DNA of 64,000 bases, taken from the NCBI RefSeq assembly GCF_014207255.1, contig NZ_JACHCZ010000002.1:372001-436000 (forward strand), in the 5' to 3' direction. The position numbers and the translations under genes are program-made. The stretch comes from Pseudomonas sp. JAI120. GTDB taxonomy: Bacteria; Pseudomonadota; Gammaproteobacteria; Pseudomonadales; Pseudomonadaceae. Of the stretch, positions 28,016-37,276 are shown piece by piece. How positions within the stretch are numbered: the stretch's first letter is position 1; every line of letters starts with the position of its first letter. A model generated the notes under the pieces. That model had not been told where the DNA came from. It did not search any database and worked only from the letters and a program-made list of their open reading frames with translations.

Positions 28016-28206
28016 CTGACTTTCTCCTGAGGGGATCGGCGGGGGCCGATGAGTGGAGTAAAGACCGCTCTTTTCAACTGCGCCACTACGCCACGCCCCC
28101 GGATTCATTGAGGATGGCAGCCCACGTAGGACTTTTCGCAACCGCCCGCTCTAGGCCCGCACGCTCAGCCGCGCTAGTCTCTACGGTCCTGATGTGAGGA
28201 TTTCTG

Positions 28207-28704
28207 ATGACCGCTGGTATTTCTTCCCGTACGCCCCAGCAAGCCTTGGCTGCACTGCTGGATCTGCACCAGCCAAAACGCCTGTTGCTGTTGGGCGCCA
28301 GCCAGTTCCCGGCGCTGGATGCATTTAAAGACGCACACCCGGATACCCAGGTGTTTTGCGCCGATCCAGGGCCATTGCCGCAAGCATTGGCGGCACTGCG
28401 TTTTGACCTGGCGCTGGTGGTCGATTGCCTGGAGCACCTGTCAAAACCCCAGGGCCTGACCTTGCTCGGCGGCATCCGCAACCTCAACGCCAGCCGCATT
28501 GCGGTGCTAGTGGACCTGGGCGCCTGCGGATGGAAGGAAACCGACTTCTTCTCCCTGGCCCTGCAGGCCGGTGAGCGTTTCCAGCGCGATGAACAGGTCC
28601 TGACGCTGTTTACCTACGATCTGCTTGACTATAAACAGGTGCCGGACTGGCTCAACGCCCGTTTCTGGGCCAACCCGGAAAACTTTGGAAAGTATTGGTG
28701 GTAA
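28207..28704 (+). CDS. DUF6231 family protein
   Basis: A 165-aa soluble protein. KRLLLLGASQFPALDAF and LALVVDCLEHL resemble the nucleotide-binding strands of a reduced class I methyltransferase fold, but the SAM motifs are weak. It matches the Pseudomonas family DUF6231 as I recall it; function unknown. It is the last native-looking gene before the siderophore locus. Confidence 0.7.
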   Translation: MTAGISSRTPQQALAALLDLHQPKRLLLLGASQFPALDAFKDAHPDTQVFCADPGPLPQALAALRFDLALVVDCLEHLSKPQGLTLLGGIRNLNASRIAVLVDLGACGWKETDFFSLALQAGERFQRDEQVLTLFTYDLLDYKQVPDWLNARFWANPENFGKYWW

Positions 28705-29006
28705 CCCGATGATCTGACACCTTGCAAGCGTTAGATCCTCATCGTATTAGATGATAGCCCTACATATTCCCAGTCTTAGCTGGTGATTACGGGGCGATCT
28801 AATGACCCTGAATCTGTTAAAGCAGCCTTTTTTTCGGCCGTTTTTGCGGGGCTGCCATTGGTATTGTCTTACCTGCCTCGCCTACGTTTTTCAACGGCTT
28901 GCTAAGGGTGACTGGCCCGCGGCGCAGCTCGCTACCGATTCACTGCCGCCCAGCCTGCCATACCGGTGCGGCCACCACCCTGCCAGGAACCTGTGGCATA
29001 CCTGCA
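28705..29006. other. 302-bp gap at the edge of the siderophore locus
   Basis: There is no gene I can support here. The left part is AT-richer (around 28740-28850) and the right part GC-rich, so base composition shifts across it. An imperfect inverted repeat AGCAGCC...GGGCTGC spans about 28820-28856. I see no integrase, tRNA or direct repeat. Confidence 0.4.
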
Positions 29007-30422
29007 TCAGCTCGCGGCGGCGATCTCCACGTTCTGCGCCGCCTGGTAGAGAATCTGCCCAACCAGATCGACCTCCGCTTCGCTGATGATCAGCGGCGGC
29101 AGGAAGCGAACGGTTGCGCCGTGCCGGCCGCCCAGCTCGACGATCAGGCCACGCTCCAGACAAGCACGTTGTAGCTTGCGCGCCCGCTCGCCATCGGTAG
29201 CGGGCTGGCCAAGGGCATCCTGGCTGGCAGGATCGATGATCTCCATGCCCAGCATCAGACCACGGCCGCGCACGTCGCCGATCCAGTCGAACTCGGCCTG
29301 CAGCCCGTGCAGCAGCGTCTGCAAGCGTGCTCCGACGTTGCGCACATGGCTGCAGATGCCTTCGCGCTGAATGAAGCGCAAGGTGGCATCGCCTGCGGCC
29401 ATGGCCAGTTGATTACCTCGGAAAGTGCCGGCATGGGCCCCGGGCTGCCATTGATCCAGCTCGCCCCGATAGACCACCACCGACAGCGGCAGACCACCGC
29501 CGATAGCCTTCGACAGCGTCACCACATCAGGGGTGATGGCGCTGCGCTCAAAGGCAAACAGATCGCCGGTGCGCCCGATACCGCATTGGATCTCGTCGAG
29601 GATCAGGGGAACACCGTGCTCACGCGTGATCGCCCGCAGCCCCTGCAGCCAGCGATCAGGGGCGCAAATCACCCCGCCCTCGCCCTGCACCGTTTCCAGG
29701 ATCATGGCCGCCGGCTGGGTCACGCCGCTTTCCGGGTCGGCGAGCAGGTGGCGGATGTAATGCAGACTGGCGTCAATCGCCTGCTCGCCGCGCAGGCCGA
29801 ACGGGCAACGGTAGTCATGTGGATACGGCAAGAATTGCACCCCCGCCAGCAGGCCACCCAAGGCATTCTTCGGCCCCAGGTTGCCGCTCACAGACAGCGT
29901 GCCGAGGGTCATACCGTGATAGGCGCCATGGAACGCCAGGATGCTCTGCCGCCCGGTTGCCGTGCGCGACAGCTTGAGCGCCGCCTCCACTGCGTCCGCC
30001 CCCGTGGGGCCACAGAACTGGATGCGCGCGTCCCTGGCGAAGTCGCCAGGCAGCAGATCGAAGACCGTCTCTACGAAGGCATCCTTGATCGGCGTACTCA
30101 GATCGAGGGCATGCAGCGGTATGCCCGAGGCCAGGGTCTTCTGGATCGCCTCCACGGTCACCGGGTGATTGTGCCCCAGAGCCAGGGTACCGGCACCGGC
30201 CAGGCAATCGATGTACACCTGCCCCCGCGAGTCCTCGACATACACCCCCTGCGCCCGCTTGAGCTCCAGCGGTATGCGCCGTGGGTAGCTGCGCGCATTC
30301 GACTCGCGCTGCATTTGCCGCTGCAATGCCGGCGTGCTGTCCAGGCAATAGCGCTGGCTTAGCCCGCTGTGCCGGTACTGGAGTTCGAGCGTGGTGTTGG
30401 TGATCGGGGGGATTGCATTCAT
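29007..30422 (-). CDS. dat: Diaminobutyrate-2-oxoglutarate aminotransferase (PvdH-like)
   Basis: A 471-aa class III PLP aminotransferase that makes L-2,4-diaminobutyrate (Dab) from aspartate semialdehyde and an amino donor. Segments seen include QFCGPTGADAVEAALKL, AFHGAYHGMTLGTLS, ILDEIQCGIGRTG (PLP Asp) and the PLP lysine in VTLSKAIGGGLPLS. It is close in appearance to PvdH, the Dab enzyme for pyoverdine. The Dab-type adenylation domain of NRPS2 in the same locus supplies the obvious use. The start at 30422 has AGGA seven bases upstream; the open frame runs 21 codons further without support. Confidence 0.9.
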   Translation of the reverse strand: MNAIPPITNTTLELQYRHSGLSQRYCLDSTPALQRQMQRESNARSYPRRIPLELKRAQGVYVEDSRGQVYIDCLAGAGTLALGHNHPVTVEAIQKTLASGIPLHALDLSTPIKDAFVETVFDLLPGDFARDARIQFCGPTGADAVEAALKLSRTATGRQSILAFHGAYHGMTLGTLSVSGNLGPKNALGGLLAGVQFLPYPHDYRCPFGLRGEQAIDASLHYIRHLLADPESGVTQPAAMILETVQGEGGVICAPDRWLQGLRAITREHGVPLILDEIQCGIGRTGDLFAFERSAITPDVVTLSKAIGGGLPLSVVVYRGELDQWQPGAHAGTFRGNQLAMAAGDATLRFIQREGICSHVRNVGARLQTLLHGLQAEFDWIGDVRGRGLMLGMEIIDPASQDALGQPATDGERARKLQRACLERGLIVELGGRHGATVRFLPPLIISEAEVDLVGQILYQAAQNVEIAAAS

Positions 30423-30602
30423 GAGTGCATCCTCGTGTTGCGCGGATAGCGCGTTATCTGACAACGCTGCCGGAACGTGCGTCATGTAGTGAACGACCAG
30501 CCAACTCAGGCGATTCCAAGTTGCTGCTATCGGCTACCGGACAACGCAGCGGGGGGCTGTCGCCCGGCAATACGGAAAACCAGGGGCTGGATGCACAAGG
30601 CC

Positions 30603-30818
30603 TCAGCCGCGATCCTGGGGCTGCATGGCTTGACGCAAGCTCAAAGGCCGCATGTCAGTCCAGAACGACTCGATAAAAGCCAGGCACTCCTCCTTGCTGC
30701 CCTGCTTGCCGGCCGCGCGCCAGCCTTGCGGTATCTCCTTGTAATCCGGCCAGATCGAATACTGCTCCTCATCGTTGACTACAACCAGAAATCGCGTTTC
30801 AGGACTGTCCAGACTCAT
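30603..30818 (-). CDS. MbtH-like protein
   Basis: A 71-aa MbtH-family chaperone, which binds and activates NRPS adenylation domains. The sequence has the expected [26 protein letters not shown] and [10 protein letters not shown]. The start at MSLDSPET is set by a GGAG site; the open frame continues upstream into the AT-rich promoter. It lies upstream of dat on the same strand and may share its transcript, separately from the NRPS operon. Confidence 0.95.
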   Translation of the reverse strand: MSLDSPETRFLVVVNDEEQYSIWPDYKEIPQGWRAAGKQGSKEECLAFIESFWTDMRPLSLRQAMQPQDRG

Positions 30819-30902
30819 GTTCCACTCCGTTTCCACTGAAGATGCGAGCGCTCGCAGGGTAGTTTGAGCTTTGCATGCGAGCGGCCGTAGGATAATACAG
30901 TT

Positions 30903-30921
30903 AATAATAATTATCATTAGA
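30903..30921. promoter_or_regulatory. Fur box-like iron-responsive operator
   Basis: AATAATAATTATCATTAGA matches the 19-bp Fur consensus GATAATGATAATCATTATC at 14 positions by my count. It sits 85 bp upstream of mbtH and 190 bp upstream of the divergent FhuF-like gene, so one site could repress both under iron-replete conditions. Confidence 0.65.
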
Positions 30922-31110
30922 CGTTAGCGTGATGCGCTTACACACCCTGGTGTCACAGACAGGGTTAGCCTGCACGCCCCCGGTTTGTTTATACTGATCG
31001 CCACCGTTGATAACGAGTCTCAACAGCAAGCGCCTGACTATGCCTCGACCCGCAGCCTCCCTGACCAAGCATTGCGCAATGCCGCCTGACGGTGACACTG
31101 GGCCGCGAGG

Positions 31111-31836
31111 ATGATCGCCAGCCTCGCCCCGCTGTTCAGCGGCCCGCTGGCGGACTATGGGGAAAACCTGCAACTGGCCAGTGATCAACAGCAGGCAATT
31201 GCCGGCTCGCAATTGTTTCAGCCGGACTATTTCGCCGAGTTCATTCGGGAACTGGCAGCCCGCCATGGCAGCGACGATTTCATGGCGCTGACCTCTATCT
31301 GGTCGAAATGGTATTTCTGCTTCATAGCACCCGCCGTGGCGGCCAGCTTGCTCTTGCAGCGCGAGTTGCCTATCGCCCTGAGCGATGTCGGCGTCATCCT
31401 CTCGGCCGCGGGAAAGCCGCTTGCCCTGCACCTGCCCCATGAAGGCAGCGTTCTGCCACCCTGCGCGCCCTTCGCGCGCTTCGACGCCTTGATCGAGCGG
31501 CATCTGAAACCGGTGATCGAGGTAATGGCCAGCGTCTCGAAAGCCTCGCCACGACTGTTCTGGAGCAACGCCGGCAACCTCTTCGAATTCGCCACTACCC
31601 AAATCGAACTGCATCGATTGGCAACGTTCGATTGCGCAGCCCCGGCCAGAACCGTGCTGGAAAGCCGCCTGCGCCCCGATGGCCGGCGTAATCCGCTGTT
31701 CGCCCCGGTGTACTACAAGGACGTCGGCGCTAACGAACCGCAGCGGTTACGCCGTATCTGCTGCATTCGCTACCGCCTGCCCGGCATAGGCTATTGCAGC
31801 AGTTGCCCACTCGACCGCGACAAAACACCCGAATAA
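31111..31836 (+). CDS. FhuF-like siderophore ferric reductase
   Basis: A 241-aa cytoplasmic [2Fe-2S] protein that reduces ferric siderophore to release iron. The C-terminal CC-x10-CxxC pattern (ICCIRYRLPGIGYCSSC) is the FhuF cluster motif. MIASLAPLFSGPLADYGE at the N-terminus is typical of the Pseudomonas group. GAGG lies directly against the ATG with almost no spacing, so translation may be weak; an in-frame stop at 31093 excludes an earlier start. It ends 14 bases from the convergent exporter gene and is probably under the Fur-like site. Confidence 0.85.
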   Translation: MIASLAPLFSGPLADYGENLQLASDQQQAIAGSQLFQPDYFAEFIRELAARHGSDDFMALTSIWSKWYFCFIAPAVAASLLLQRELPIALSDVGVILSAAGKPLALHLPHEGSVLPPCAPFARFDALIERHLKPVIEVMASVSKASPRLFWSNAGNLFEFATTQIELHRLATFDCAAPARTVLESRLRPDGRRNPLFAPVYYKDVGANEPQRLRRICCIRYRLPGIGYCSSCPLDRDKTPE

Positions 31837-31850
31837 ACCGCTCCAAGCGG

Positions 31851-33494
31851 CTACCTGACCAACTGGAAAGGGTTCTCGCTGGTGTGGTCATAGTCCACCA
31901 ACTGGCCGTAATCAAGCCGGTAGATGCGATCGGCCACGTCGAAGTAGCGGTCATCGTGAGTGATGGCGATGACCGTTTTTCCGGCCGCCTGCAACTCGGG
32001 CAGCAGCTCGTGGTAGAACACGTGGCGGAACACCGGGTCCTGGTCCGCCGCCCATTCGTCGAGCAGCAGCACCTCGCGACCCTCCATCATCAGCAACAGC
32101 AGGGCCAGGCGCTTGCGCTGCCCCTGTGAAAGGGCCGTGGTGGACAGGCGTCCATCGACAAACTGCACCTTGTGCGCCAGCCCCAGGCGTTGCAGATAGT
32201 GATCGACCCGCTCCTCCAGCCCATCGAGCTGGCCGTTCTCACCGAGCACATCGGCGAACAGATAGAAGTCGGCGAAGATCGCCGCGAAATGCTCGCGGTG
32301 CCACTCGCTGTTCGAGACATCCAGCGTCACGCCATTGAGCGCGACCGTCCCCTCGCTAGGCTGGTAGAGCCCGGTCAGCAATTTGGCCAGGGTCGACTTG
32401 CCGCTGCCATTGCCGCCGACGATAAAGATCAGTTCGCCACGGCGAACGTGCAGATCGATGGGGCCCAGCTGGAAGGCGAATTCGTCGCTCTGCCCGGGGT
32501 AGCGGTATTGCACGTTGCTCAGGCGCAACTCACGGAAAGGCTCGGCGGCCTTCGGCGGCAAGGTGAAGTGCACCGTCTCGCCCAGGGCCAGGTCATCGAT
32601 GGCCTGCAAGGCCACATGGCCGCGGATCACCGTCGGGACGGCATCGAGGATCATCGAGATCGGCGTACGCAGGAACATGATCGCCAACACGTAGCCCACC
32701 ACCACCTGCTGGCTCAGCAGCCCGAGGCCCTGACCGAGGAAGAACAGCGTACCGATCAGCAAGAAAACCAGCAGCGACGTCCAGTTCAGGTTGATCGCCC
32801 ACAGGGTATCGGCGCGTACCGAGGCCTGCAGCGAGGCCTGCGCGATCGGCTCCAGGCGCTGGTTGTACAGCATCTGCCGACGCTCCCGGCTCAAGGCCAG
32901 TTCGCAGCGGCCGTTAATGGTCGCCTCGAACTGCTCGGTCAACCGGTCGTCCTGCTGCCGCACCTGCTGCATCAGGCGCTTGACCTTGCGCCCGAGCAGC
33001 ACGTCGAGCAGCACGCCGAAGGCGATCACCGCCAGGGTCAAGGCGAAGAAGGGCAGGCTCAGCCAGGCCATGTAAGCCAGGCCAGCCAGCAGCAGCAAGC
33101 CGTTGTACAGCGAGATCGGCAATTGCTTGAAGGCCGTGGCCACGGTGGTCACGTCCTTGGTCAGCGCGTTGTAGATGCGCGGGCTGCCCAGTCGCTCGAT
33201 GCGCTCCAGGGCGGTGCCCAGCACCTTGCCCACCAGGCGCAGGCGCAACTGATAGACCAGGCGATGGCCAATCTGCACCAGCAGCCACTGGGCCAGGGTG
33301 CCGCTGACGAACAGCAGCAACAGCAGGCCGGCGAACAGCGCCAGCGCCTGGCTCAGGTCATCCAGCCCCTGCTCCAGGCTGCGGTTGATATAGCCGATCA
33401 GGCCGATGCTGCTGATCGCACTCAAGGCACTGCACAGCACCGCCAGGAAAATGCGCCAGCGCGCATCATGCAGCAGTTCCTTCAATAACATCAT
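31851..33494 (-). CDS. Peptide-siderophore ABC exporter (PvdE/SyrD-like)
   Basis: A 547-aa fused permease-ATPase that should move the assembled peptide (precursor) across the inner membrane to the periplasm. The N-terminal half has about six membrane spans (RIFLAVLCSALSAISSIGLIG onward); the ATPase half has Walker A GGNGSGKST, signature LSQGQRKRLAL and Walker B VLLLDEWAADQDP, then the switch His in AITHDDRYF. DEWAADQDP is characteristic of the cyclic-peptide export family. It overlaps the end of NRPS4 and is the last gene of the biosynthetic operon. Confidence 0.9.
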   Translation of the reverse strand: MMLLKELLHDARWRIFLAVLCSALSAISSIGLIGYINRSLEQGLDDLSQALALFAGLLLLLFVSGTLAQWLLVQIGHRLVYQLRLRLVGKVLGTALERIERLGSPRIYNALTKDVTTVATAFKQLPISLYNGLLLLAGLAYMAWLSLPFFALTLAVIAFGVLLDVLLGRKVKRLMQQVRQQDDRLTEQFEATINGRCELALSRERRQMLYNQRLEPIAQASLQASVRADTLWAINLNWTSLLVFLLIGTLFFLGQGLGLLSQQVVVGYVLAIMFLRTPISMILDAVPTVIRGHVALQAIDDLALGETVHFTLPPKAAEPFRELRLSNVQYRYPGQSDEFAFQLGPIDLHVRRGELIFIVGGNGSGKSTLAKLLTGLYQPSEGTVALNGVTLDVSNSEWHREHFAAIFADFYLFADVLGENGQLDGLEERVDHYLQRLGLAHKVQFVDGRLSTTALSQGQRKRLALLLLMMEGREVLLLDEWAADQDPVFRHVFYHELLPELQAAGKTVIAITHDDRYFDVADRIYRLDYGQLVDYDHTSENPFQLVR

Positions 33495-36400
33495 CAGTTC
33501 GACACCTTCTCGGCTTGGTGTTGCGGCGCAATGCTTGGCGCCAGCAAAGACAACAGATCCTCACTCAAGCGCGGCTCGGCAAGGATCGCATGATGACCGA
33601 CATCCAGGCTCCGATCATGCAGCGCCTTGCGCGTGTGCGCCTGCCAGGGTGTACGCAGATCACCGTGGGCATTGCTGCGCCACAACCAGATGGGCACGTC
33701 GACCACCGGTAAGGCCTGTTCGTACAGGCGCGTCTTGATCGCCCGGTAGCGCACCATCACGGCCTGCAACTCGGCATCAGCGCCGTGCGATTGCAGATGC
33801 TCACGCACCTCGGCGTCGGCCAGCATGCGGGTCACTCCCTCGGCATAATCGCAATCGACCAGTTGCCGGGCCAGACGCTCGCGCAACGTATCGCCAAGCG
33901 GCCGCGAACGGCTGCGACACAGGAACACCAGGTCGGCGAGCAACTGGCCACCCTCGTCGCCGTCGCCAGCAAGGCTGCGCTGCGGATCATGATCCACCGT
34001 CGCCAAGGCCTTGATGGTGAAGCCGGCTGACTGTAGGTGCGCAATCAACAGCAGCGCCAGGCGAGAAGCCAGGCACCAGCCCAGCACCACCAGCGGCCGC
34101 TGCTTGAGCGACTCAGGAATACTCTGTACATAGCGCTGCAGCAGCCTGCCCAGATCCTTGCTTTCCCAACCCTCGCCAAATGCCGCCAGGCCATAAACGG
34201 CCTGGTTTTCGCCAAGTTGCTCCACCAACGGTCGGTAGTCTTTCAGGTGGCCCTCCGCGCCATGTACCAGGAGCAAGGCAGGCGCCTCACCGGCCACATC
34301 GTTCAGCACCTGCCAGCCCTCGCTACTCGCGCCCTGATCGAGGCTCTGCACCAGTTCGCGCACGGTCTGCCGCTCGAACAGCAGATTAGTTGGCGGGTTG
34401 AGCCCCAGTTGCTCGCGAATCAGCGCCACCACCTTGATCGCCGCCAGGGAATGCCCGCCCGTGGCGAAGAAGTTGTCGGTCACGCCGAGATCCTCGACAC
34501 CCAGCACGCGGCACCAGATTTCCAGCACGGCGCTTTCCAGTTCGCCGACCGGGGCCACCCGCGCACCTTGCAGGCGCTGTCGGGCACGCTCCAGCAGCGC
34601 CTGCCGATCGAGTTTGCCATTGCTGTTCAGCGGCAGGGCTTTCACGGCGAAGATGCCGGCGGGCAGCATGTAGTCCGGCAGTTGTTGGGCCAGATCGTCG
34701 CGCAGCAGGTTCGCGGTCCGGCTCTGCCCTTGCTCCTCCACGACGAAGGCCAACAGGCGCTCACCATCAAGCAACACCGCCGCCTGCTGCACACCCGGCA
34801 GGCCGCGCAACGCCTGTTCGACCTCCGCCAGTTCCAGACGAAAACCGCGAATCTTCACCTGCTGATCATTGCGCCCGAGAATACGCAAGGCGCCATCGGC
34901 CTGGCGCAACGCCAGATCACCGGTGCGATACAGGCGTGCGCCAGACCGCAGGTCTTGGCTGAATGCCGAACTGCCGACATCCCCCAGATAGCCACGGCCG
35001 ACACTGGCCCCGGCCACGCACAACTCACCCGCCTGCCCGCAGGGCACGGGGCGCTGTTGTTCGTCGAGCAGATAGATGCGGTTGTTGCCGAGCACCTGGT
35101 TCAAGGCCGTGCCGCTCGCCCCCTGCTCGCTGTCGATGGCCCGCCAGATCACGCCGACCGTGGTTTCGCTCGGCCCGTAGTGGTTGTATAGGCGGCAACC
35201 AGACCCTGCCTGTGCCAGCCGCGCCAGCAGGCTCTCGCCCACCGCTTCGCCGCCAAGCACCAGCACCTGACGCGGCAGCACACCCTCCAGCGGATGCTCG
35301 CCGATCAATGCCTCGAGGTGCGATGGAACGATCTTCAGCACATCCAGCGGATGATCGCGCAGCTCCTCGGCGAAGGCCTGCGCATCGGTGACGCTGGCCT
35401 GGCTCAGCAGGTGCACGCAGCCCCCCTGCAGCCAGGCCGGGTACAACACGGTATTGCCCAGGTCGGCGAGCAGCGACGACACCAGCCCGTAGTGAGCACC
35501 TGCCGGCAGATCCAGCGCGTGAGTGATCTGGCTCGCGTAGTGGCGTAGCTGCCCCTGCTCGATCTGCACGCCCTTGGGCTTGCCGCTGGTGCCCGAGGTG
35601 TAAAGCACATAGGCCAGGTGCTGCGGCGCGCTGGCCACAGGCGCAGCGAGTGGTGCAGCGCTGCTGGCCTTCGACCAGGCCAGGCTGGGCACCTCGCAGA
35701 CCAGGTTCGACTCATCCAGATGCAGCAGAACAGCAGGTTTGGAATCCTCGAGAATGCTGGCCAGACGCAGCGGTGGCAGCGCCGGGTCCAGCGGCAGATA
35801 GGCCGCGCCTGCCTTGAAGCAGGCCAGCATGGCGACCAGCATCTGCGCGCCACGCGGCAGCAGCAGCGCCACCACCTGGTCAGGGCCAACGCCGGCCTGC
35901 TGCAAACTGCCGGCCACCCGTTCGCTCAGCTCATCCACCTCGGCATAGGACAACAGCTGCCGGCCATCGCGCAGCGCCGGGCTGGCCGGCTGGTGGCGCG
36001 CATGGGCACGGAATCGCTCGACGATATCGACGTCCGCTGGCAGTTCCCCGCCAGTCGCTGTGGGTTGCGCCTCCTCCGTCAGCACGGTATCCAGGCCGTC
36101 CAGCGGCGCTTGCGGCGCCTGCAGCAGTTGGCCGATCCAGTGCACGTAACGGCGCAGCAAGAGCTGCATCTGCTCACGGCGATACAACCCGGTGTCGTAC
36201 ACCAGCGCCAACTGGCCCTGGCCGGACTCATCCAGCAGCCAGTGCAGTTGCAGTTCCACCGGTGTGTCGAAGGACAAGGCCTGCAGCGCCTGTACCTCGG
36301 CCAGATGCTGCACGCGCAGCCCGGCCTGATAGCTGGCGCGCCACTCCGGCAGCAACTCGGCCTGGCCGAGGTACTCCTGCCAGAGCACGGCGCTTTCCAG

Positions 36401-37276
36401 TTGCCGGGCCAGTTGCCGGGCCAGGCTGACCCAACTGGCGTGCTCGGACAAATGCACCTGCATGGGCAGCGTTTGCTCGAACAGCCCGTAGGCGCCCTGC
36501 AGTTCCTCATAGTCGTCACGCGGGTCGTGCTGCAGGCCCAACTGCGCATGGCGCTGACCGTTCAGGCGGCCGAGCAAGGCGCCCCAGGCTGCCAGGGCGA
36601 GTGGTTCGATGGCCAAAGCCTCGCTCCCGGCCAGGGCCTGCATGGCACTGCACAGTGCGGGTTCGAGCGCCTGCTGCACGCAGCCACGGGCACCGCTGGC
36701 CATGCCATAGCGTTCGATCAGGCGCAGCCCCGGCACCTCCTGCAGGGCCAGGTTGCGCCAGAACTGCGCGCCCTGCTCGGCGTCCTCGTCCAGTTGCAGG
36801 CCGGCGATCCACTCGGCGTAGTCGCTGTACTGCATCGGCTCGGCCTCCAGTGCCGCGCCCTGCCCCAGCAGCTCACGGCGCAGTTGCTCGAGGCTGTGCA
36901 GATCCAGCGAGCAGGCCGGCAGCGCCAGCCATAGCTGCTCGTCGCGCCACCAGGCCAGCAGGTCGGGCTGCTGCGCCTGGCACTGGGCCTGGGCGTCGCG
37001 CTGCCAGGCCGCCGCATCGGTGCCGGCACCCGCCTGGTGCCAGTCCAGGCGCAACTCGCCCGGCTCGGCCACGCGCTGGCGCAGGCCAGTGGCGCCGAGC
37101 GGGCGCTGATAGCGCAGGCGCAGCGCATCGTGTTGGCCCAAGGCGTCACGCAGGCGCTGTTCGACCCGCTCTGGAGCAACGCCGGCGAGCGTCATGCGCA
37201 CCCAGCGGTACGCCTGCGGGTTGGCCTCGGCCAATTGCTTCTGGGCCGGGGAAAGAGGCAGGCCAAGATCCATCAT
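33494..37276 (-). CDS. NRPS4: interface-like domain-A(Asp)-T-TE, terminal module
   Basis: A 1260-aa terminal synthetase. Residues 1-410 have the condensation fold but the HHxxxDG position reads PACSLDLHSLEQ, so it cannot be a normal C domain. Such domains were named 'interface' domains by Reitz and colleagues and are proposed to bring a beta-hydroxylase to its Asp substrate. The A domain (420-890; LYTSGTSGKPKGV) gives the code DLTKVGHVG, the Asp code. The T serine is S943. The TE (about 990-1260) has GWCLA with Cys1068 where Ser is usual, with candidate Asp1095/1097 and His1228/1229. NRPS3's last C domain and fused hydroxylase lie immediately upstream in the line. The ATG overlaps the NRPS3 stop. 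Confidence 0.9.
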   Translation of the reverse strand: MMDLGLPLSPAQKQLAEANPQAYRWVRMTLAGVAPERVEQRLRDALGQHDALRLRYQRPLGATGLRQRVAEPGELRLDWHQAGAGTDAAAWQRDAQAQCQAQQPDLLAWWRDEQLWLALPACSLDLHSLEQLRRELLGQGAALEAEPMQYSDYAEWIAGLQLDEDAEQGAQFWRNLALQEVPGLRLIERYGMASGARGCVQQALEPALCSAMQALAGSEALAIEPLALAAWGALLGRLNGQRHAQLGLQHDPRDDYEELQGAYGLFEQTLPMQVHLSEHASWVSLARQLARQLESAVLWQEYLGQAELLPEWRASYQAGLRVQHLAEVQALQALSFDTPVELQLHWLLDESGQGQLALVYDTGLYRREQMQLLLRRYVHWIGQLLQAPQAPLDGLDTVLTEEAQPTATGGELPADVDIVERFRAHARHQPASPALRDGRQLLSYAEVDELSERVAGSLQQAGVGPDQVVALLLPRGAQMLVAMLACFKAGAAYLPLDPALPPLRLASILEDSKPAVLLHLDESNLVCEVPSLAWSKASSAAPLAAPVASAPQHLAYVLYTSGTSGKPKGVQIEQGQLRHYASQITHALDLPAGAHYGLVSSLLADLGNTVLYPAWLQGGCVHLLSQASVTDAQAFAEELRDHPLDVLKIVPSHLEALIGEHPLEGVLPRQVLVLGGEAVGESLLARLAQAGSGCRLYNHYGPSETTVGVIWRAIDSEQGASGTALNQVLGNNRIYLLDEQQRPVPCGQAGELCVAGASVGRGYLGDVGSSAFSQDLRSGARLYRTGDLALRQADGALRILGRNDQQVKIRGFRLELAEVEQALRGLPGVQQAAVLLDGERLLAFVVEEQGQSRTANLLRDDLAQQLPDYMLPAGIFAVKALPLNSNGKLDRQALLERARQRLQGARVAPVGELESAVLEIWCRVLGVEDLGVTDNFFATGGHSLAAIKVVALIREQLGLNPPTNLLFERQTVRELVQSLDQGASSEGWQVLNDVAGEAPALLLVHGAEGHLKDYRPLVEQLGENQAVYGLAAFGEGWESKDLGRLLQRYVQSIPESLKQRPLVVLGWCLASRLALLLIAHLQSAGFTIKALATVDHDPQRSLAGDGDEGGQLLADLVFLCRSRSRPLGDTLRERLARQLVDCDYAEGVTRMLADAEVREHLQSHGADAELQAVMVRYRAIKTRLYEQALPVVDVPIWLWRSNAHGDLRTPWQAHTRKALHDRSLDVGHHAILAEPRLSEDLLSLLAPSIAPQHQAEKVSN

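Noticed and set aside
28070..28110. Possible tRNA remnant before the DUF6231 gene
   Set aside because: A short GC-rich stretch only; no cloverleaf could be drawn.
28802..29086. 94-aa open frame at the island edge
   Set aside because: No ribosome site, overlaps dat, and composition of a random frame.
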